Shown: positions 38,743 through 50,232 of the stretch, one piece after another | How the letters are laid out: every line of letters starts with the position of its first letter | Position numbering within the stretch: position 1 is the first letter of the stretch | Source of the DNA: Diphasiastrum complanatum | Lineage: Eukaryota; Streptophyta; Lycopodiopsida; Lycopodiales; Lycopodiaceae | DNA length: 64,000 nucleotides | Assembly: GCA_029204225.1 (NCBI GenBank) | Contig: CM055097.1 | Span: forward strand, 31,960,802 to 32,024,801 | Direction of reading: 5' to 3' | Notes under the pieces: generated by a model | The model's input: only the letters and a program-made list of their open reading frames with translations | Database searches by the model: none | Told to the model about the DNA's origin: nothing | Program-made: the position numbers and the translations under genes

Positions 38743-39090
38743 TCAACTATCTATGATCTCTAAATCCATTTCTCCAGTTGGAAGTAGCTTGGGTGGAGGA
38801 CACTCGATCACTACAACTGGATATGAATTTTCGATCACAAGCTTTATGGTCTCCTCCCTGAAGTGCATTATCTCCATTGGGGAGACCTTCGGGCATTCAA
38901 ACTGGGAAAAAAAATAAACACAATTAAATGTAATTAATCAAAGATCAGTTAATATTAATTTGAATTAGAAAAAAACAAAAACACAATTAAAAGTAATTAA
39001 TCGAAGATTACCTCCAGATTTGGAAGTCCATCTTGTAGTGCAAGCCAATTAAAAAAGTGTTTGGCATTGCATATGGTATACCAACCACAG
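38743..39090 (-). CDS. unrecognised gene, last two exons
   Basis: Last exon 38743-38901 (minus) follows TTTTTTTTCCCAG and encodes 52 residues plus TGA: FECPKVSPMEIMHFREETIK to EMDLEIIDS. The preceding exon 39012-39090 (79 nt) lies between an ATGTCAG acceptor and a GTAATC donor and reads CGWYTICNAKHFFNWLALQD to LPNLE. Both phases agree, and both exons are open with protein-like composition. Upstream exons were not found; the sequence above 39100 is AT-rich. I do not recognise the family. The copia LTR fragment ends 210 bp away. This is probably the 3' end of a gene or a truncated copy. Confidence 0.55.
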
Positions 39091-40440
39091 CTGACATTTA
39101 TACAAATATATTGAGTTAAAATTATGATCTTTTATGCATCCACAATTTCGATTGTTGTTGCTATATCTTTTCATTTTATGTGCTCTTCTTGCCTTGTCGT
39201 AACGACTGAAAATATAACTAGAAATAAACTGGGGCTATTATTCTAACAAAAATTTTATTCAATACGACAAGATACCTCAATAATTGATATGCATGTCCAT
39301 TAACAATTGGGAAAAAACATGTTTTTGTTGTGCATGACAACAAATCTCAACTTCAAGGCAAAATAATTATCGAATATATGTTCATAAAACTGAATTGCAT
39401 GATCTTGCTTTGTTTATATTTAGTTTGGAAAATTATTTTATCATTGATGCTACAAGGTTTTCCATCATGGTGTGTCTAAACTTAGTTGGTCTCTGATTAA
39501 TTGAGACTAATAACAAAAAAATTTAAAAATTGTATGTAAGATCATGTGTAACACAACTCAAAAACATTAAATATGATTATTATATGTTTTATTAAGTGGT
39601 CTACTGATTAGATAGTTTTATCTTGCTATTAGAAAGTTTGTTGAAAGTCTTATATAAGTATTTCACAAAATGATCCTAAAGAATATATGTATCTTAGAAA
39701 TAATAGATTATTACCCATTTTTGTAAATACCTCGTATTAATTTTGTAATAACATGTCGAATATGCTACACAAAAATTGGAATAGGGATGAGTTTACACTT
39801 TGGAGTTGATCTTGTGTACTACATCATGATGGTATCAAAAAATAGGAGACAACAAAGAAAATAATACATGTTATTGTTGTCTTCATGACATATTTTAAAG
39901 AAGAAGTTATCATACCATACTAAGAGAACGTGCACAACTTGAATATAAAAGACAACATGTCAAGAAGATGTCCCCATGATGTTGAACAACCTAACATTTT
40001 TTTTTGGTTATGGCTCAATATTTTACATATTCGTACAAGGCGGTCCCTTCAAACCCTTTCTATAGTGTGTAGTTTTCAAAATATTGATTCTATGCAAAAG
40101 AGGCCGAGGGCATGGATGAGGGCACAAGGATGGTGCTGAATGGAGATGTTCAACCAATGAAAAGCATGCAAAATTAGATCAATTATATCTTCCAAGATCA
40201 AGATAACAAGTCGATGCAAATAAGGGAACATATTAATGAGTTAAGCTATAAAATGATATCTACAATGTGAAGCAACATAATAGGCTAATGCAAGAAGAAA
40301 ATATATAAAGAACTAATAGTAAGTTGAGTTGCAAAAAGATAACTATGCTGGTAGGTCATATCAAACATGGAGAGCAATAAGACGCTAATTAATATATCTT
40401 CAAAAACAAGTGTCAAGGAGGAAGAGGACTTTACCCATCT
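39091..40440. other. unassigned AT-rich interval
   Basis: Only a short piece near 39205-39246 (AAATAAACTGGG.CTATTATTCTAACA) is familiar: it matches the end of the copia LTR at 49432-49647. Nothing else was recognised. Confidence 0.4.
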
Positions 40441-40454
40441 ACGTGTAGAGATAG

Positions 40455-41603
40455 ATGGAGTGCTGGATCACAAGTTTACAAAAGAGATCTACATCAAGGT
40501 CAAGTAAGCCTTTTCAACTTGTGCATTCAGATATTCCTGGTATTGCTACAATTAGCAATGGAGGTGCTAAAATGTATGTGACATTTATTGATGATTTTAG
40601 TAGATTTTGTTGGGTCTGTCTACTAAAAAACAAAGATGAGGGTGTTTAATGTCTTTGTCAAGTTCAAGATTGCAAGGGAGGTTCAATTTTCTACCAAAAT
40701 AAAGTGTTTGAGGAGTGACAATGGTGGTGAGTACATTTCTACCAAGCTCAAGGCATTTTGTGATGCAAATGGGATCAAGAGGGAGTACACAAGCCCAAGG
40801 ACACCACACCAAAATGGAGTGGTCGAGAGGAAGAATAGAACCTTATGTGAAGGAGCCAAAGCCATGAGGTTAGGCGAAAATCTTCCTAAATCCTTTTGGG
40901 ATCAAGCTTTGTTGTGTGCTAATTTTCTATGCAATAGATGGCCGAGTGTGGTATTGGATGGAAAAATCCCTTTTGAGTTGTTGCTTGGTAGAAGGCCGAG
41001 TGTCAAATTTTTTAAAACTTTTGGATGCATTTGTATTTCAACATCACTCTTGATGATAGGACAAAGGAGGATCCATCTTCAAGAAATAGTATTTTTGTTG
41101 GTTATAGTCAGGTGAGCAAGGCTTACAAAGTTTATATTCCTTCAACTAAGAAAGTGGTCATTGGAATAGATGCCATTTTTTATGAGTGAAACTTTCCAAA
41201 AGTGTCTTCAAGTGGTGGTGTGGATGTTGGATCTAACATTCTTGATGATGACATTGTTGATGATACTTTGGATGTTGATGTTGAATAGCCTACTTCAAAT
41301 CAAAAGCCAAGGAGGACATCAAGGAAAAGGCAACAACCTTTGAGACTCACTTATGATGAAAAAGGTAAGCAAGTTGTTGGTGGTACAAACAGGACTTCTC
41401 AATTTACTTTCATTTGCCAAGAGAAGCATGCTAATTCTATTCTAAAAATATTTCATATGGTAGATGCAAAGTCTTGTGATACACCAATGGAGTCAAATGT
41501 AAAGCTCACTATAAGAGGTAATGAAATATTCTTCAAGGACATTACTCTCTATAGGAAGCTAGTTGGTTCACTCATATATCTAACCATCACAAGACCTGAC
41601 TAG
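40455..41603 (+). pseudogene. Ty1/copia integrase plus RT tail, deleted
   Basis: Integrase core blocks: LVHSDIPGI, MYVTFIDDFSRFCWV, then after a frameshift CLRSDNGGEYIS, YTSPRTPHQNGVVERKNRTL and FGCICIS. The integrase C-terminal part follows (YKVYIPSTKKVVI, near 41130) with a linker. Near 41400 the sequence jumps to the end of RT (VDAKSCDTPMESN, DITLYRKLVGSLIYLTITRPD), so the YVDD region is missing. Frameshifts near 40635 and 41080 and a stop after TRPD mark it as dead. Confidence 0.88.
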
Positions 41604-41779
41604 GTGTTTCTAGTAGTTTTAGCTTCTTGACTAGGCTGTAATTGATGAAATAATGGGTTGCTCATTGTCTGTCTGATTACAATATTCCCATGTACATACT
41701 AGGTTGTGAGGCCCAAAGCTAGAGGTTCTCCCTATCATAGCAAAGGGTAATTGACAATGGTACTCATGATCTTCATGAA

Positions 41780-42620
41780 ACACCTCTATTTTGGGAAAAA
41801 CTCACAGTTTGGACTATGTGTGCTTGCTTGTTATCTTTCTTTCTATTAAAGGATCCTTTAAGAAATTGTCTGATTGTGTGACCTCTAGTCATGCATCCAA
41901 AACACAATCATTCTTGTTTAGCTTGTGGAAATTGATTGCATGGCAATTCTGTGAGTGATTCTAACAACCATGGCCTCGAACTAACCTTTTCCAGGCTTCC
42001 CAAGCTCTATCAAATTCTTTGGCAGGCAAGAACTCTTGGAAGAAAGCTTCCGCAAAATCCTTCCATGACTAGAGTGTCTACCCAGTCTCTTGGAGGTTCA
42101 TCCACCACTTGTAGGCCATGGGACCTAGGGATAGGTTAGCTTCTAAGGCTTGCAAGTGGTTTGGGTCTATTTCAGTGCATGAATGTTTTTCCACTTGCTA
42201 AGGAAGGTCTGAAGTATCTTTGTGTTTCTTTCCTTCACTTCCCCATTAAAAATTGACAATTTGAGGTCTTTAAATATAACGGTCTTTTTGTTCTGGTATC
42301 TCCCGAATAAGTGGGAACTGTGGGAGGTACAGACAACTGAGATGCACTAGGGGCTAAAACTGGAACTAGAACTAAAGCTGAAGGAGTAGGAGTGAAAGAG
42401 TAGGAGGCACTAGATTGGCAAACAAATTTTTAAGTTCACCGAACGATGTAAAGTCTATTTTAAATTTGTCACTTCGGTTTGTAACTGTTCATACTATTTC
42501 TTAGACACAAATTCATCTATGTTAAATATCCCATCCTCTTCATCTATATCCATTGTTGTTTCTTCTGCCTAGAAACAAATGGCCTCTTCTTCGAGCTCAT
42601 CTATGGCTTTTCTTGAGAAA
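41780..42620 (-). pseudogene. Ty3/gypsy gag, broken
   Basis: On the minus strand the gag core reads LQALEANLSLGPMAYKWW and, after two stops, SWKDFAEAFFQEFLPAKEFD and RAWEAWKRLVRG (about 42190-41960), the retrotransposon gag pattern. Further on, in another frame, CFGCMTRGHTIRQF (near 41870) is a zinc knuckle whose last cysteine is phenylalanine. Upstream, DIDEEDGIFNIDEF (near 42540) may be the N-terminal part. No protease or RT follows; the piece lies between copia fragments. Confidence 0.75.
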
Positions 42621-43544
42621 ATAAGAGTTTCCTCGAGAGTTGTCATGTCAGAGTTTGAAGAGGAAAGCGAAAACATAAAGCAAATAGATAGAGAACATGT
42701 AAGGACTTAGCTCTGATTGAAGCCCACTCGCCAATGGAATTGTAAGAGTATCATCACAGCTTTTGAACAGTTGTGGATCTAGACCTTTGATCTTTCGTTG
42801 AGCTGGACAGATCTATGGGAGATCATAAATTGTAGGTGTTTTAAGACAAATCTGAATATGCTGACCTCATCAAATTATCCAAGAGAAGATCACAAAGGAG
42901 CACAAAAGTATTTCCTTTGACTTAGATCAACTGCCCCTACTCATCATTGAGTAGAAGTGCTTGTTTGGAAAAAGAGAGTACTTCAATCATCCTTATGTTG
43001 AAGATACTAAGGAAAGGGCAATGAAAGAGTGCTAGTTGGGAAGATCCAAGAATGGATCTCACATGTCTTCATCAACTCAAAGCAAACTCAAGAGGCAATT
43101 TTTTCAAGGCAAATGAGATCTCATTGGTGAGCTTATTGAGGTTTGTTATGGACTCAAGAGGTTTGGTTTGATTAGGCTTGACACTCATCTTCACCTACTC
43201 TACTTCATGTTGGATGGAATTTTTGGAATCTATCTTTTGATTTATGATGATGGAATTGTTTTCACTAACTTTAGTGGAAGGTCGATCAAGCATTGATGAG
43301 ATCTTGTGGGATCTAGATCATATGTTCGAGAGGGAGTATTTTTAGAGCTTGAAGATATTCACATGTGCAAAATCCTTGATGTTGATCTTGATGAGCTTCG
43401 ACAACACAAAAGGAAAAGTGGCAATTTCGAGCTAGTCAAGAGCATCAAAGGGAAGTCAAATGGAAAAGATAATTTGGATATTTTTGTAGATGTTTGAAGA
43501 CCCAAGTAAGGTCAAGGAAGCATCAAGGAAGTGTTTTTCAAATT
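42621..43544. other. unassigned interval
   Basis: A 63-codon plus-strand ORF at 43306-43497 (LDVDLDELRQHKRKSGNFEL) has protein-like composition but no known motif. It may be part of the retroelement preceding the gag at 43909. Confidence 0.35.
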
Positions 43545-43765
43545 TACTTTACTTTTTCTATCTCATGTTTGAGCAATTTCATGTGAATGTGTGCAAATTG
43601 TCAAGATATGGTGAAACTAGCTACATTGTTTTGCATCATTTTGATGTTGGAGTTGTAGTAGCATTCTTGGCTGGTTTTGCTGATGGAAATGAAGCTAGGG
43701 TGGCTCATTATATCACTCATTCATGGCTAAGTTCTCAAGTGTTGTGGATATCTTGTGGCAAGATG
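43545..43765 (+). repeat. dispersed repeat R, copy 1
   Basis: About 220 bp, beginning near CAATTTCATGTGAATGTGTG, aligns with 61545-61765 in the same orientation. Reading frames are open in both (QFHV.VCKLSRY.ETS.IVL), but so is much of the nucleotide sequence, so coding is not shown. Copy 1 precedes a copia gag, suggesting a retroelement LTR or leader. Confidence 0.65.
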
Positions 43766-43908
43766 GCAATGGACGCTCATTCATGGATTTCCATGGTGGA
43801 GACATATCAAGGACAAAGATGGAGAAGACATGCATTGAGGTCATCAAATTCTGAAAAAGAACTTAGGGTGGGCCAAGAAGTACAATCTAGGTCTAGTCAT
43901 TAGGAAGA

Positions 43909-45000
43909 TGGGTTCCATTGGAGCATTCCTTCTTGAACCTAGCGAGAGGTTGAATTCTATAAATTATTCCATATGGAAAGTGAGAATGGAGTCATTGTTA
44001 GTGCTCCAAGATCTCTTTGACATGGTCCTAGATGAAGAGGATGAGCCTCTTGGAGGACAAGACTTGGTCAAATATAATAAAAAGGCAAGACATGAGTTCT
44101 CCAATTTGACTCAAAGCTTTACCATACAAGAAGTCCTACCTTCTATTGACAAGCTACATAGTGTGCTTGTGGCCGAGGAGTGTAGGAGGATCCTACATGT
44201 CAAGAGTAGGATGAGTTCCATATCCTTGCATGACAGAGATGAGAAATCCAACTTCTCATTCAAAGGCAAAAAGGAGACCAAGGGAGTCAAGAAGAATCAA
44301 AGCAAGGAGGCCAAGGAGGAGGATCAAGCTTTAAGTTCAAAGTAAAAACGCATCAAGGACAGACATGGAGTGACTTGTATCTTATCTCCAACATACATGA
44401 CATTTAGACATTATGTGGATATGACAAGACAATGATGTTGAATGCTTCTCAATCTACATTTGTTGTTGATAAAGCAATCTCATTGGATAACTATTTTTGT
44501 AATAGTTTGAATAATGGTGTCATAAAGGATAAAGCACCGTTTAGTATGTTTGCTTTGGAAATATTTGAGTCCACATGTTTTTTGCATGATCATTTCAATG
44601 GAAGGACCAAAAATCCTACATCACTAATAGGAATAATGGTAGAATATTGCTCTTCAAGAAAAGCTTATTGGATTTGCATTCCTCTACTAAGAGAGTTGTA
44701 ATTAGTAGAGATGTAATCTTCTATGAAGAGAAGAACTATAAGTTGAACAAGCATGTGTGGATCATCAACCAATCCAAATCATTGATGGCTTGGTGTCAAG
44801 TCACGAGGAGGAGCAAGCTCAAGACTTGAGGACTCCAAGAAAGTTTTCAAGTAACAAGATGGAGCCATCAAGGCTCATTTATATGGATAAAACAAGGCAA
44901 GATGAATTTGGCAACATTCCTTATGCACTTATAACCTCAATTGATATATCATCAAGTGTACAAAATTCCTTGGAATTCAAAGCTTGGCATGGTGCATAGC
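43909..45000 (+). pseudogene. Ty1/copia gag and integrase-tail fragments
   Basis: A 145-codon ORF starts MGSIGAFLLEPSERLNS and continues NYSIWKVRMESLL, the N-terminal gag pattern of copia elements. A lysine-rich stretch (KGKKETKGVKKNQSKEAKEE) follows, and gag stops at 44343. Near 44690 the integrase C-terminal block reads STKRVVISRDVIFYEEKNYK. Protease, zinc knuckle and integrase core are missing between them. Mapped in the order gag-INT tail, this is a single deleted element. Confidence 0.75.
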
Positions 45001-45189
45001 TTTGAGATGTGCTACATTGAAGCAAGCATCAATAAAGTGCAATATGCTATATCTCAGCCATCTTAACTTGTTTTTGGATGTTGAAGTAGCTTAAGCTCCA
45101 CTTTTGTTGTTGGATTTTGTTGACTTCAGCATGCTACTTCATTCCTAAGAAGTTTTCACATGGCTCTATGCATGTATGAATACACGTCT

Positions 45190-45310
45190 ATGGAACATCT
45201 TGTAAGGGATCCTTTAAGAGGTGGTGAAAGATCCTTCATGGACATCATTCTCTATAGGAGTCTCATAGGTTCCTTGTTTGTAGCTGGAATTCATCTAAAA
45301 GTATCCATTC
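45190..45310 (+). pseudogene. Ty1/copia RT tail fragment
   Basis: The frame around DPLRGGERSFMDIILYRSLIG corresponds to the ...FKDITLYRKLVGSLIYL block at 41545. It is short and truncated. Confidence 0.6.
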
Positions 45311-45469
45311 ATTAAGCTAATATCAACTCTTCAGGTAGTAGATAGATGTACCATAGCTTTATAAAGCTAAATTTGAGGAGTGTGAGGATTTACAAATATT
45401 AAACTTGATAAACACATGATATAGTGTACATATTGTAATCCAGTATGAGAGTAGAACTAGTGTAGCTAG

Positions 45470-46033
45470 GACCTAATCATAGGAGTTAGACAGGATGTTT
45501 GGTCCAGTTTCCTAAAATTTAGGAGCAAACTCCACAAATCATGGAAGTTGGTAATTGATCTAACTACCAAAGTTGGTAGACCTTATGTTTAGGTAAATTT
45601 TACAAGAGTAGGCAAACCTAATGCTAATTAGGTCTCTAAAAACGTGCTAGACCTGCTCAACTAGCTACGGAAAGGATCTCCTTTGTACAATCATTCATTC
45701 TATTGAGAGATCAAGAGAATCAAGTACAAATTGATTTGGCTGCATTTGGATCACAAAAACTCAATGTACAATGTGGAGTAGCTTGAGATTGCCAATAAGC
45801 TCCAAAAATAATCTATCTTCTCACTATGGGAGCTTGGAATACATAGCAAAACTCACCTCCTTTGTAAAGTTAGGTGACTTTCCAGCATGTAATAAGGAAG
45901 TTAACTCACCCTTCTTGCCCTAAAATGAAACCCTAGCCTAGATCCTACAGTCATGCTTGGTAGGTAGCTAGTTGGTCAATTATTCACCTTAAACTTAGGT
46001 GTAGGTCCTATAATGTAGGGATGACCACCAAAT
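45470..46033 (-). mobile_element. repeat family X, 3' part
   Basis: Aligns in reverse complement with 59200-59500 (X, plus orientation): shared blocks include CACCTTAAACTTAGGTGTAGGTCCTATAA and TTTCATTTTAGG. It ends at CAAAT (46029-46033), where a gypsy LTR begins. X starts TGTGAAGAATTGCC and resembles the start of the 823-bp LTR, so X is probably a retroelement LTR. Confidence 0.7.
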
Positions 46034-46899
46034 TGTTAGAAATTGTACAAACACAATGAAAAATATAAAAAAGAAATAAAACTTCGTGACATGTGTATTG
46101 TAAGCCCACATATGAGTATTTGCCAATAAACTTCTACTATGGCATGTGTTTTGTAAGTCCATGGGTAGAAGCTTAAAATAATAAAATAACTTAAACTTCG
46201 GATTAGAACTTAGACTGAAGAAACTTAAGCTTAGAAAGATTCTAAGTTATCTTAAGTTATCTTAAGTCTCAAGTTAGAAACTTCTAAAGTTCTAAGTTCT
46301 AAGTTAAAAGTTTTTTAGAGGCCTTAGAATGGCTAGTTTAGAACTAATCCCATAAGCTAGTGGATGCTTATAGAAGGCCCTCCTTGCTATAAGAGGAGAG
46401 GTATTTCTCATGTACACAACACTTTTGAGATTATGCTAAATTGCTCTCTATTTTTAGATATCTTGCTATTTCACTTGTGTTCCCTTTGGATAGGTGCATA
46501 GCTTGAGGGAAGGTGGTCGGGCCTCCTCTTGCCTCCTTTTCATAGGTTTCTATTGTGGCATGTGTTTTATTGCTTTATGTTTAATTAGCCACAATTTATA
46601 TTTCCAATTCCCTTTGGGTGTTAGATTAAAATTAGTGTAAAGATCTTGCTAGTTGGGTATCGCATTAGCAAGATCATATTATTTTGTAATTCTTGGCTAG
46701 TTGGGAAGCCTTAGTCAAGTTTAGTTATTTCCATTCTGAGCACCAGTTGGGAAGCCTCGGTGCTCCTTTTCATTTATGTTTTCATTTCACAGTTTTAAGC
46801 TTTGTAGGACTTAGAAGGTGGATGACAGGTCTACCACTATACTACGCACGAACCCTAATTAGACCTAACCACCATAGTGGAGTACATATACTTCCAACA
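46034..46899 (+). mobile_element. gypsy LTR, family A (866 bp)
   Basis: TGTTAGAAATTGTAC at 46034 to ..CTTCCAACA at 46899, followed at once by the primer-binding site, so this is a 5' LTR on the plus strand. It is homologous to 56390-57245 (-) and 682-1486 (-). It is preceded by CAAAT, the putative target duplication inside repeat X. Confidence 0.88.
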
Positions 46900-46900
46900 T

Positions 46901-46914
46901 TGGCGCCGTTGCCG
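46901..46914 (+). other. primer-binding site, tRNA-Asp type
   Basis: TGGCGCCGTTGCCG starts one base after the LTR. It is complementary to the 3' end of plant tRNA-Asp, the primer of many plant gypsy lineages. Confidence 0.85.
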
Positions 46915-47850
46915 CCTTTTAAGACTTTTCTACCTAGCTTTCTTGTTCCTTTTCACATTTCTAATGTGCTTGTGTGTATGCTTAACTGATTTTTTTTTCA
47001 CACTCCAGCATAAGACTTCTCTTCAGGTCCTAAACGAGCTGCTGAGCAAACCATCAAGCCAAAGGGAAGCAACAAAGTGTCAACTTGGGCATTTTCCCTG
47101 AAAGAAGTGACCCAAGTGACATTTTTTCAACCAAATAGGTATATCAGAATTCATCGAGCTGTCTGCAGCCATAACAGACACTGATCTTTCATTCTATCAC
47201 CTCTAGGAATTTTGACCCTAGTCAGATTTTCTGAAAACACCTTGATATACCGTCAAAATCCTTTGTTTTTCAACCAAATCTTGGTTTTATAAATTGTCGG
47301 CTTTAGTGAGGCTAGATCTATCCTCTAGCAGCCCCGCAAATTCTTTCTCAAAAATTTTACCTGGTTTCTGTCAGAACATCATTTTTTTCACTATTTATCT
47401 TACCTGTCCAACAGACTTTTAAAATCGCTGACCAGACCATGAGATCACTCATAGACTGAACGATCTCCTTGCACCCTCTACGAATTCCATCCCTTGAAAA
47501 AAAAATTAAAAAACCAACAAAAACAGTATTTACAATGTAAAGACCCTGCTAGAATTCACGGGTACTATAAATTTATTTTTCAGTTTGTCCATGATTTCTA
47601 CCATTGTCTGCAAATTTTATTACTATAGATAACTCTAGTTTTTTGTCAAAATCTCCTATTCTGCAAGAAAACTGTCTTTTTTATCCTTTTTGGCCAAGTA
47701 CAGTACTGTACTGATCACCTATATTGTTTTTCTACCCCTCATGCTGCATCATGTCTCAAGATTGTGCTGAATCTTCCAATCATGCTCCTCCACGACTAGA
47801 AAACTCAATCTTGTTCAATCTAGGTATTGTACCTATGATCTATCTCAGAA
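46915..47850 (+). mobile_element. gypsy leader
   Basis: Untranslated leader; its first ~235 bp match 421-666 (-). A short ORF near 47750 (MSQDCAESSNHAPPRLENS) might be a remnant gag start, but it breaks off. Confidence 0.6.
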
Positions 47851-47929
47851 GCACAAGGTATTCTTGGTCAACGACTGGGTGTTTTTTAGGATTCCTAGTC
47901 ACTTAGGAGCTTGAAAATTATTAAGTGTG

Positions 47930-48260
47930 CAAAGTTAGCGCCTAGGTCCTTTTAAGGTTATCCAAGTGATAAACAAGGTCGCATACAAGCTAGACTTTCT
48001 AGGTAACGTTGGAATTCATCCTATTTTCCATGTTAGTAAGTTGAAACCCTCGTTGGGAGTTGGGGAGACCCTGGTCCCTGTGGAAGATCTAATGGAGCTT
48101 CTTCGTGATGAGGCCGTGAGTGGACTACCTGAACCCGAGAGATTGTTAATAGCCAGTAGAAAACTCTAAGGAATCGAGTGCTTCGGGAATTTGTAGTTAG
48201 GTGGAGGGGAAAATCAGAAGAAGAGGATCCTGGAGAAAGGAGGCTGATTTCCATAAGAAA
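47930..48260 (+). pseudogene. Ty3/gypsy integrase C-terminus with chromodomain-like tail
   Basis: LGPFKVIQVINKVAYKLDF, then VGIHPIFHVSKLKPSLG, is the GPY/F-type end of chromovirus integrases. After a linker and one stop, PEPERLLIASRKLRNRVLRE..VVRWRGKSEE resembles the chromodomain that such elements use for chromatin targeting. All of gag through the integrase core is missing relative to the leader before it. A polypurine tract follows at about 48297-48312. Chromoviruses normally use iMet rather than tRNA-Asp primers, so this piece may belong to a different element from the LTR at 46034. Confidence 0.78.
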
Positions 48261-48296
48261 AAAAAATTCAAATTATTTCTTACAAGAAAAAATTTA

Positions 48297-48312
48297 AGTT
48301 TAGGGGGAAGGA
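48297..48312 (+). other. polypurine tract
   Basis: The purine-rich run AGGGGGAAGGAA precedes TATTACATACC, in the position expected just before a 3' LTR. Confidence 0.6.
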
Positions 48313-49431
48313 ATATTACATACCTATGTAACTAGCAGTACGTCAATGACCCGTATATGTCCTTTTAGTGTTGGGGGCTAAATGGCAAGTTACCTTTGGA
48401 TAAGGGGTACCCTTAGGATTAAGGGTAGGTGCCTTTGGATAAGGGCAGACAAGTGACTGTACCTTGGTCGAAGGTATGGAATCAGGTTACCCTTGGTTAA
48501 GGGGTACCCTTAGGATTAAGGATATGTGCCTTTAGATTAAGGTACTGGTGTCCTTGAATAAGGGTAGGTCGGTGTCTATGCCTTGGTCGGAGGTATGGAA
48601 CCTAGTGAGGTGTTAGAAATTCATTACCATGGGTGTTCTGGCTATTTTTCTAAACCTTGGGCCTCAACCTTGAACGATATCACTTTATTGGTCTTGGACC
48701 AAAGTATACAAGCACAACTTGGGCAGTGAGACCTAGTAGGAGGGCGCACTTCCAAGGTGTCCATTGACTTTCCAACTCCCACATGAAAGACATTTAAAGA
48801 GTCATAGGTTATGGAAGAAGTCTCTTGACCTTCCATAAGCCTATGAAGGTTCTTTAATTCCCCTAGGCCTCTCTCTTTCTCATTGGTTGTTCATGGAACT
48901 CCATAGTGTATTGGAGGGTGCCATTTGCCATTTATATGAGGGGAGGAGGGCGCCCATAGGGAGGGAGAGAGATCTCTTTTGTTTGCTATGCTTATGCTCT
49001 AGTGTGGCTACTAGTGTATAGAGTGTATTCTTGTGTGTAGTATGCTTAGGGTTTGGATCTTGCTTATGGTATGGGACATAAGTAGGGTTTGGATCTGGAG
49101 TATGCAATGGTTTGTGGTGGTATGCTTGTGATTCGTTACTAATTAGCAAGGGGGTGCTAGATTAGCCAAGTTGCAGGATTGCATGTGCTAGCTAGTTATG
49201 GTTGGGTGGTGAATACTTGAGGCCACTTGTTATCTACCTTTGTGATTAAGATTAGGGACACAGGTGGAGGAGAGATCCATGGAGGCTTGAAGATCATTAC
49301 TTGCAGGTGGAGGCATCCTAGCTTGGAGTTGGGGAGCATCTTGGAGCTTGCAGGTAAAATATATGTAAGTACCTTAATTGTCATGACAAGGACAGTTTGC
49401 ATTGCTTCTTAGATAATACTACAATATAGTG
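48313..49431 (+). mobile_element. likely gypsy 3' LTR region
   Basis: The sequence after the polypurine tract has no ORF of note. It contains the tandem duplication at 48391-48605. The LTR's own end was not located because no second copy is in the window. Confidence 0.45.
48391..48605 (+). repeat. ~100-bp tandem duplication built on CCTTTGGATAAGG
   Basis: Two copies of a ~100-110-bp unit, each holding GGGTACCCTTAGGATTAAGG and ACCTTGGTCGAAGGTATGGA variants. Inside each, a shorter motif (CCTT.GATAAGG) recurs three to four times. Confidence 0.8.
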
Positions 49432-49647
49432 TGTTATAATAGTTGATCAAGCTTTTGTGGCACCAATTTAGTCGTAAGAGACAAGGGAGTTGCTAAAAAA
49501 TCTCGCTTGGAACACAAAAAAGCTCGCCAAAAGACTTTCCCCTGTCACTATAGCATGTACTAAAAGTTACAAAAGTTGCTATTTACAATCAAAAAGCTTA
49601 ACTACTGAAAAATAAATAGGAAATAAACTGGGCTTATTATTCTAACA
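49432..49647 (-). mobile_element. copia 3' LTR (host element H)
   Basis: On the minus strand, TGTTAGAATAATAAGCCC starts at 49647 right after a purine tract (GGGCTCAAGGGAGAG). A plausible end ..ATTATAACA lies at 49432. The start is well supported; the 216-bp length is a guess. Confidence 0.55.
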
Positions 49648-50232
49648 CTCTCCCTTGAGCCCTAGTTTATTTTATATACACTGAGGTTTTCACTAAAAAA
49701 CTCAAACTTATCATAACTTAGAATTTTTGTAAAGATATCAGCTAGTTGGTCTTCAATCCTGCAATATATCACATCAATCTCTTTAGATAGAAACTTTTAT
49801 CTAATAAGCGATATTTAATCTCAATATGTTTAGTGTGTGCATGAAATATTGGATTCCTAGCTATTTGTATAGCACTCTAGCTATCACTCTTAATGATGGT
49901 GGGCTCAATCTATAAGATACCAATGTCTTTCAGCATCCGTCTCAGCTATATTGCCTCTTGCCGAACATAAGGCTTTATACTTTGCTTCTGTAGTGGATAG
50001 AGCAATTGTTTCCTTGCCAAGAGAAGGATCAAGAGAATGTACCATTACCAAAGTGAAAAAGATAACATGTGGTGGAGCTCATGTCATCGATATTGTCTGC
50101 CCAATCAGCATCTACAAAGCCTTGCAACTTCATCAAACTAGATTGCTTTTCATACATCAAACCATAGGTAGTTGTGCCCTTAACATAGCGAAAAATTCTT
50201 TTCACAGCTTTCCAATGTGTCTTTCTAGGTGT
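49648..50232 (-). pseudogene. copia element H pol, RNase H part (distal to nested insertion)
   Basis: Minus-strand reading: TPRKTHWKAVKRIFRYVKGT, TYGLMYEKQ, GFVDADWADN (RNase H aspartate), a degenerate serine block, then ALCSAREAI, IKSDS-SAIQIARNP and HTKHIEIKYRLL. Several stops and frame changes. Upstream it is cut at 50232 by the element at 50233-53722 and resumes at 53728. Confidence 0.82.
50228..50232. repeat. target-site duplication GGTGT (left)
   Basis: The same five bases occur at 53723-53727 on the other side of the nested LTR element. Confidence 0.9.

Noticed and set aside
46693-47101. 74-98-codon ORFs
   Set aside because: They cross an LTR/primer-site boundary and are not open in the homologous copies.
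47930-48260. Assigning this chromodomain-type integrase end to the LTR at 46034
   Set aside because: The tRNA-Asp primer site is not typical of chromoviruses and the intervening pol is missing; common origin is not shown.
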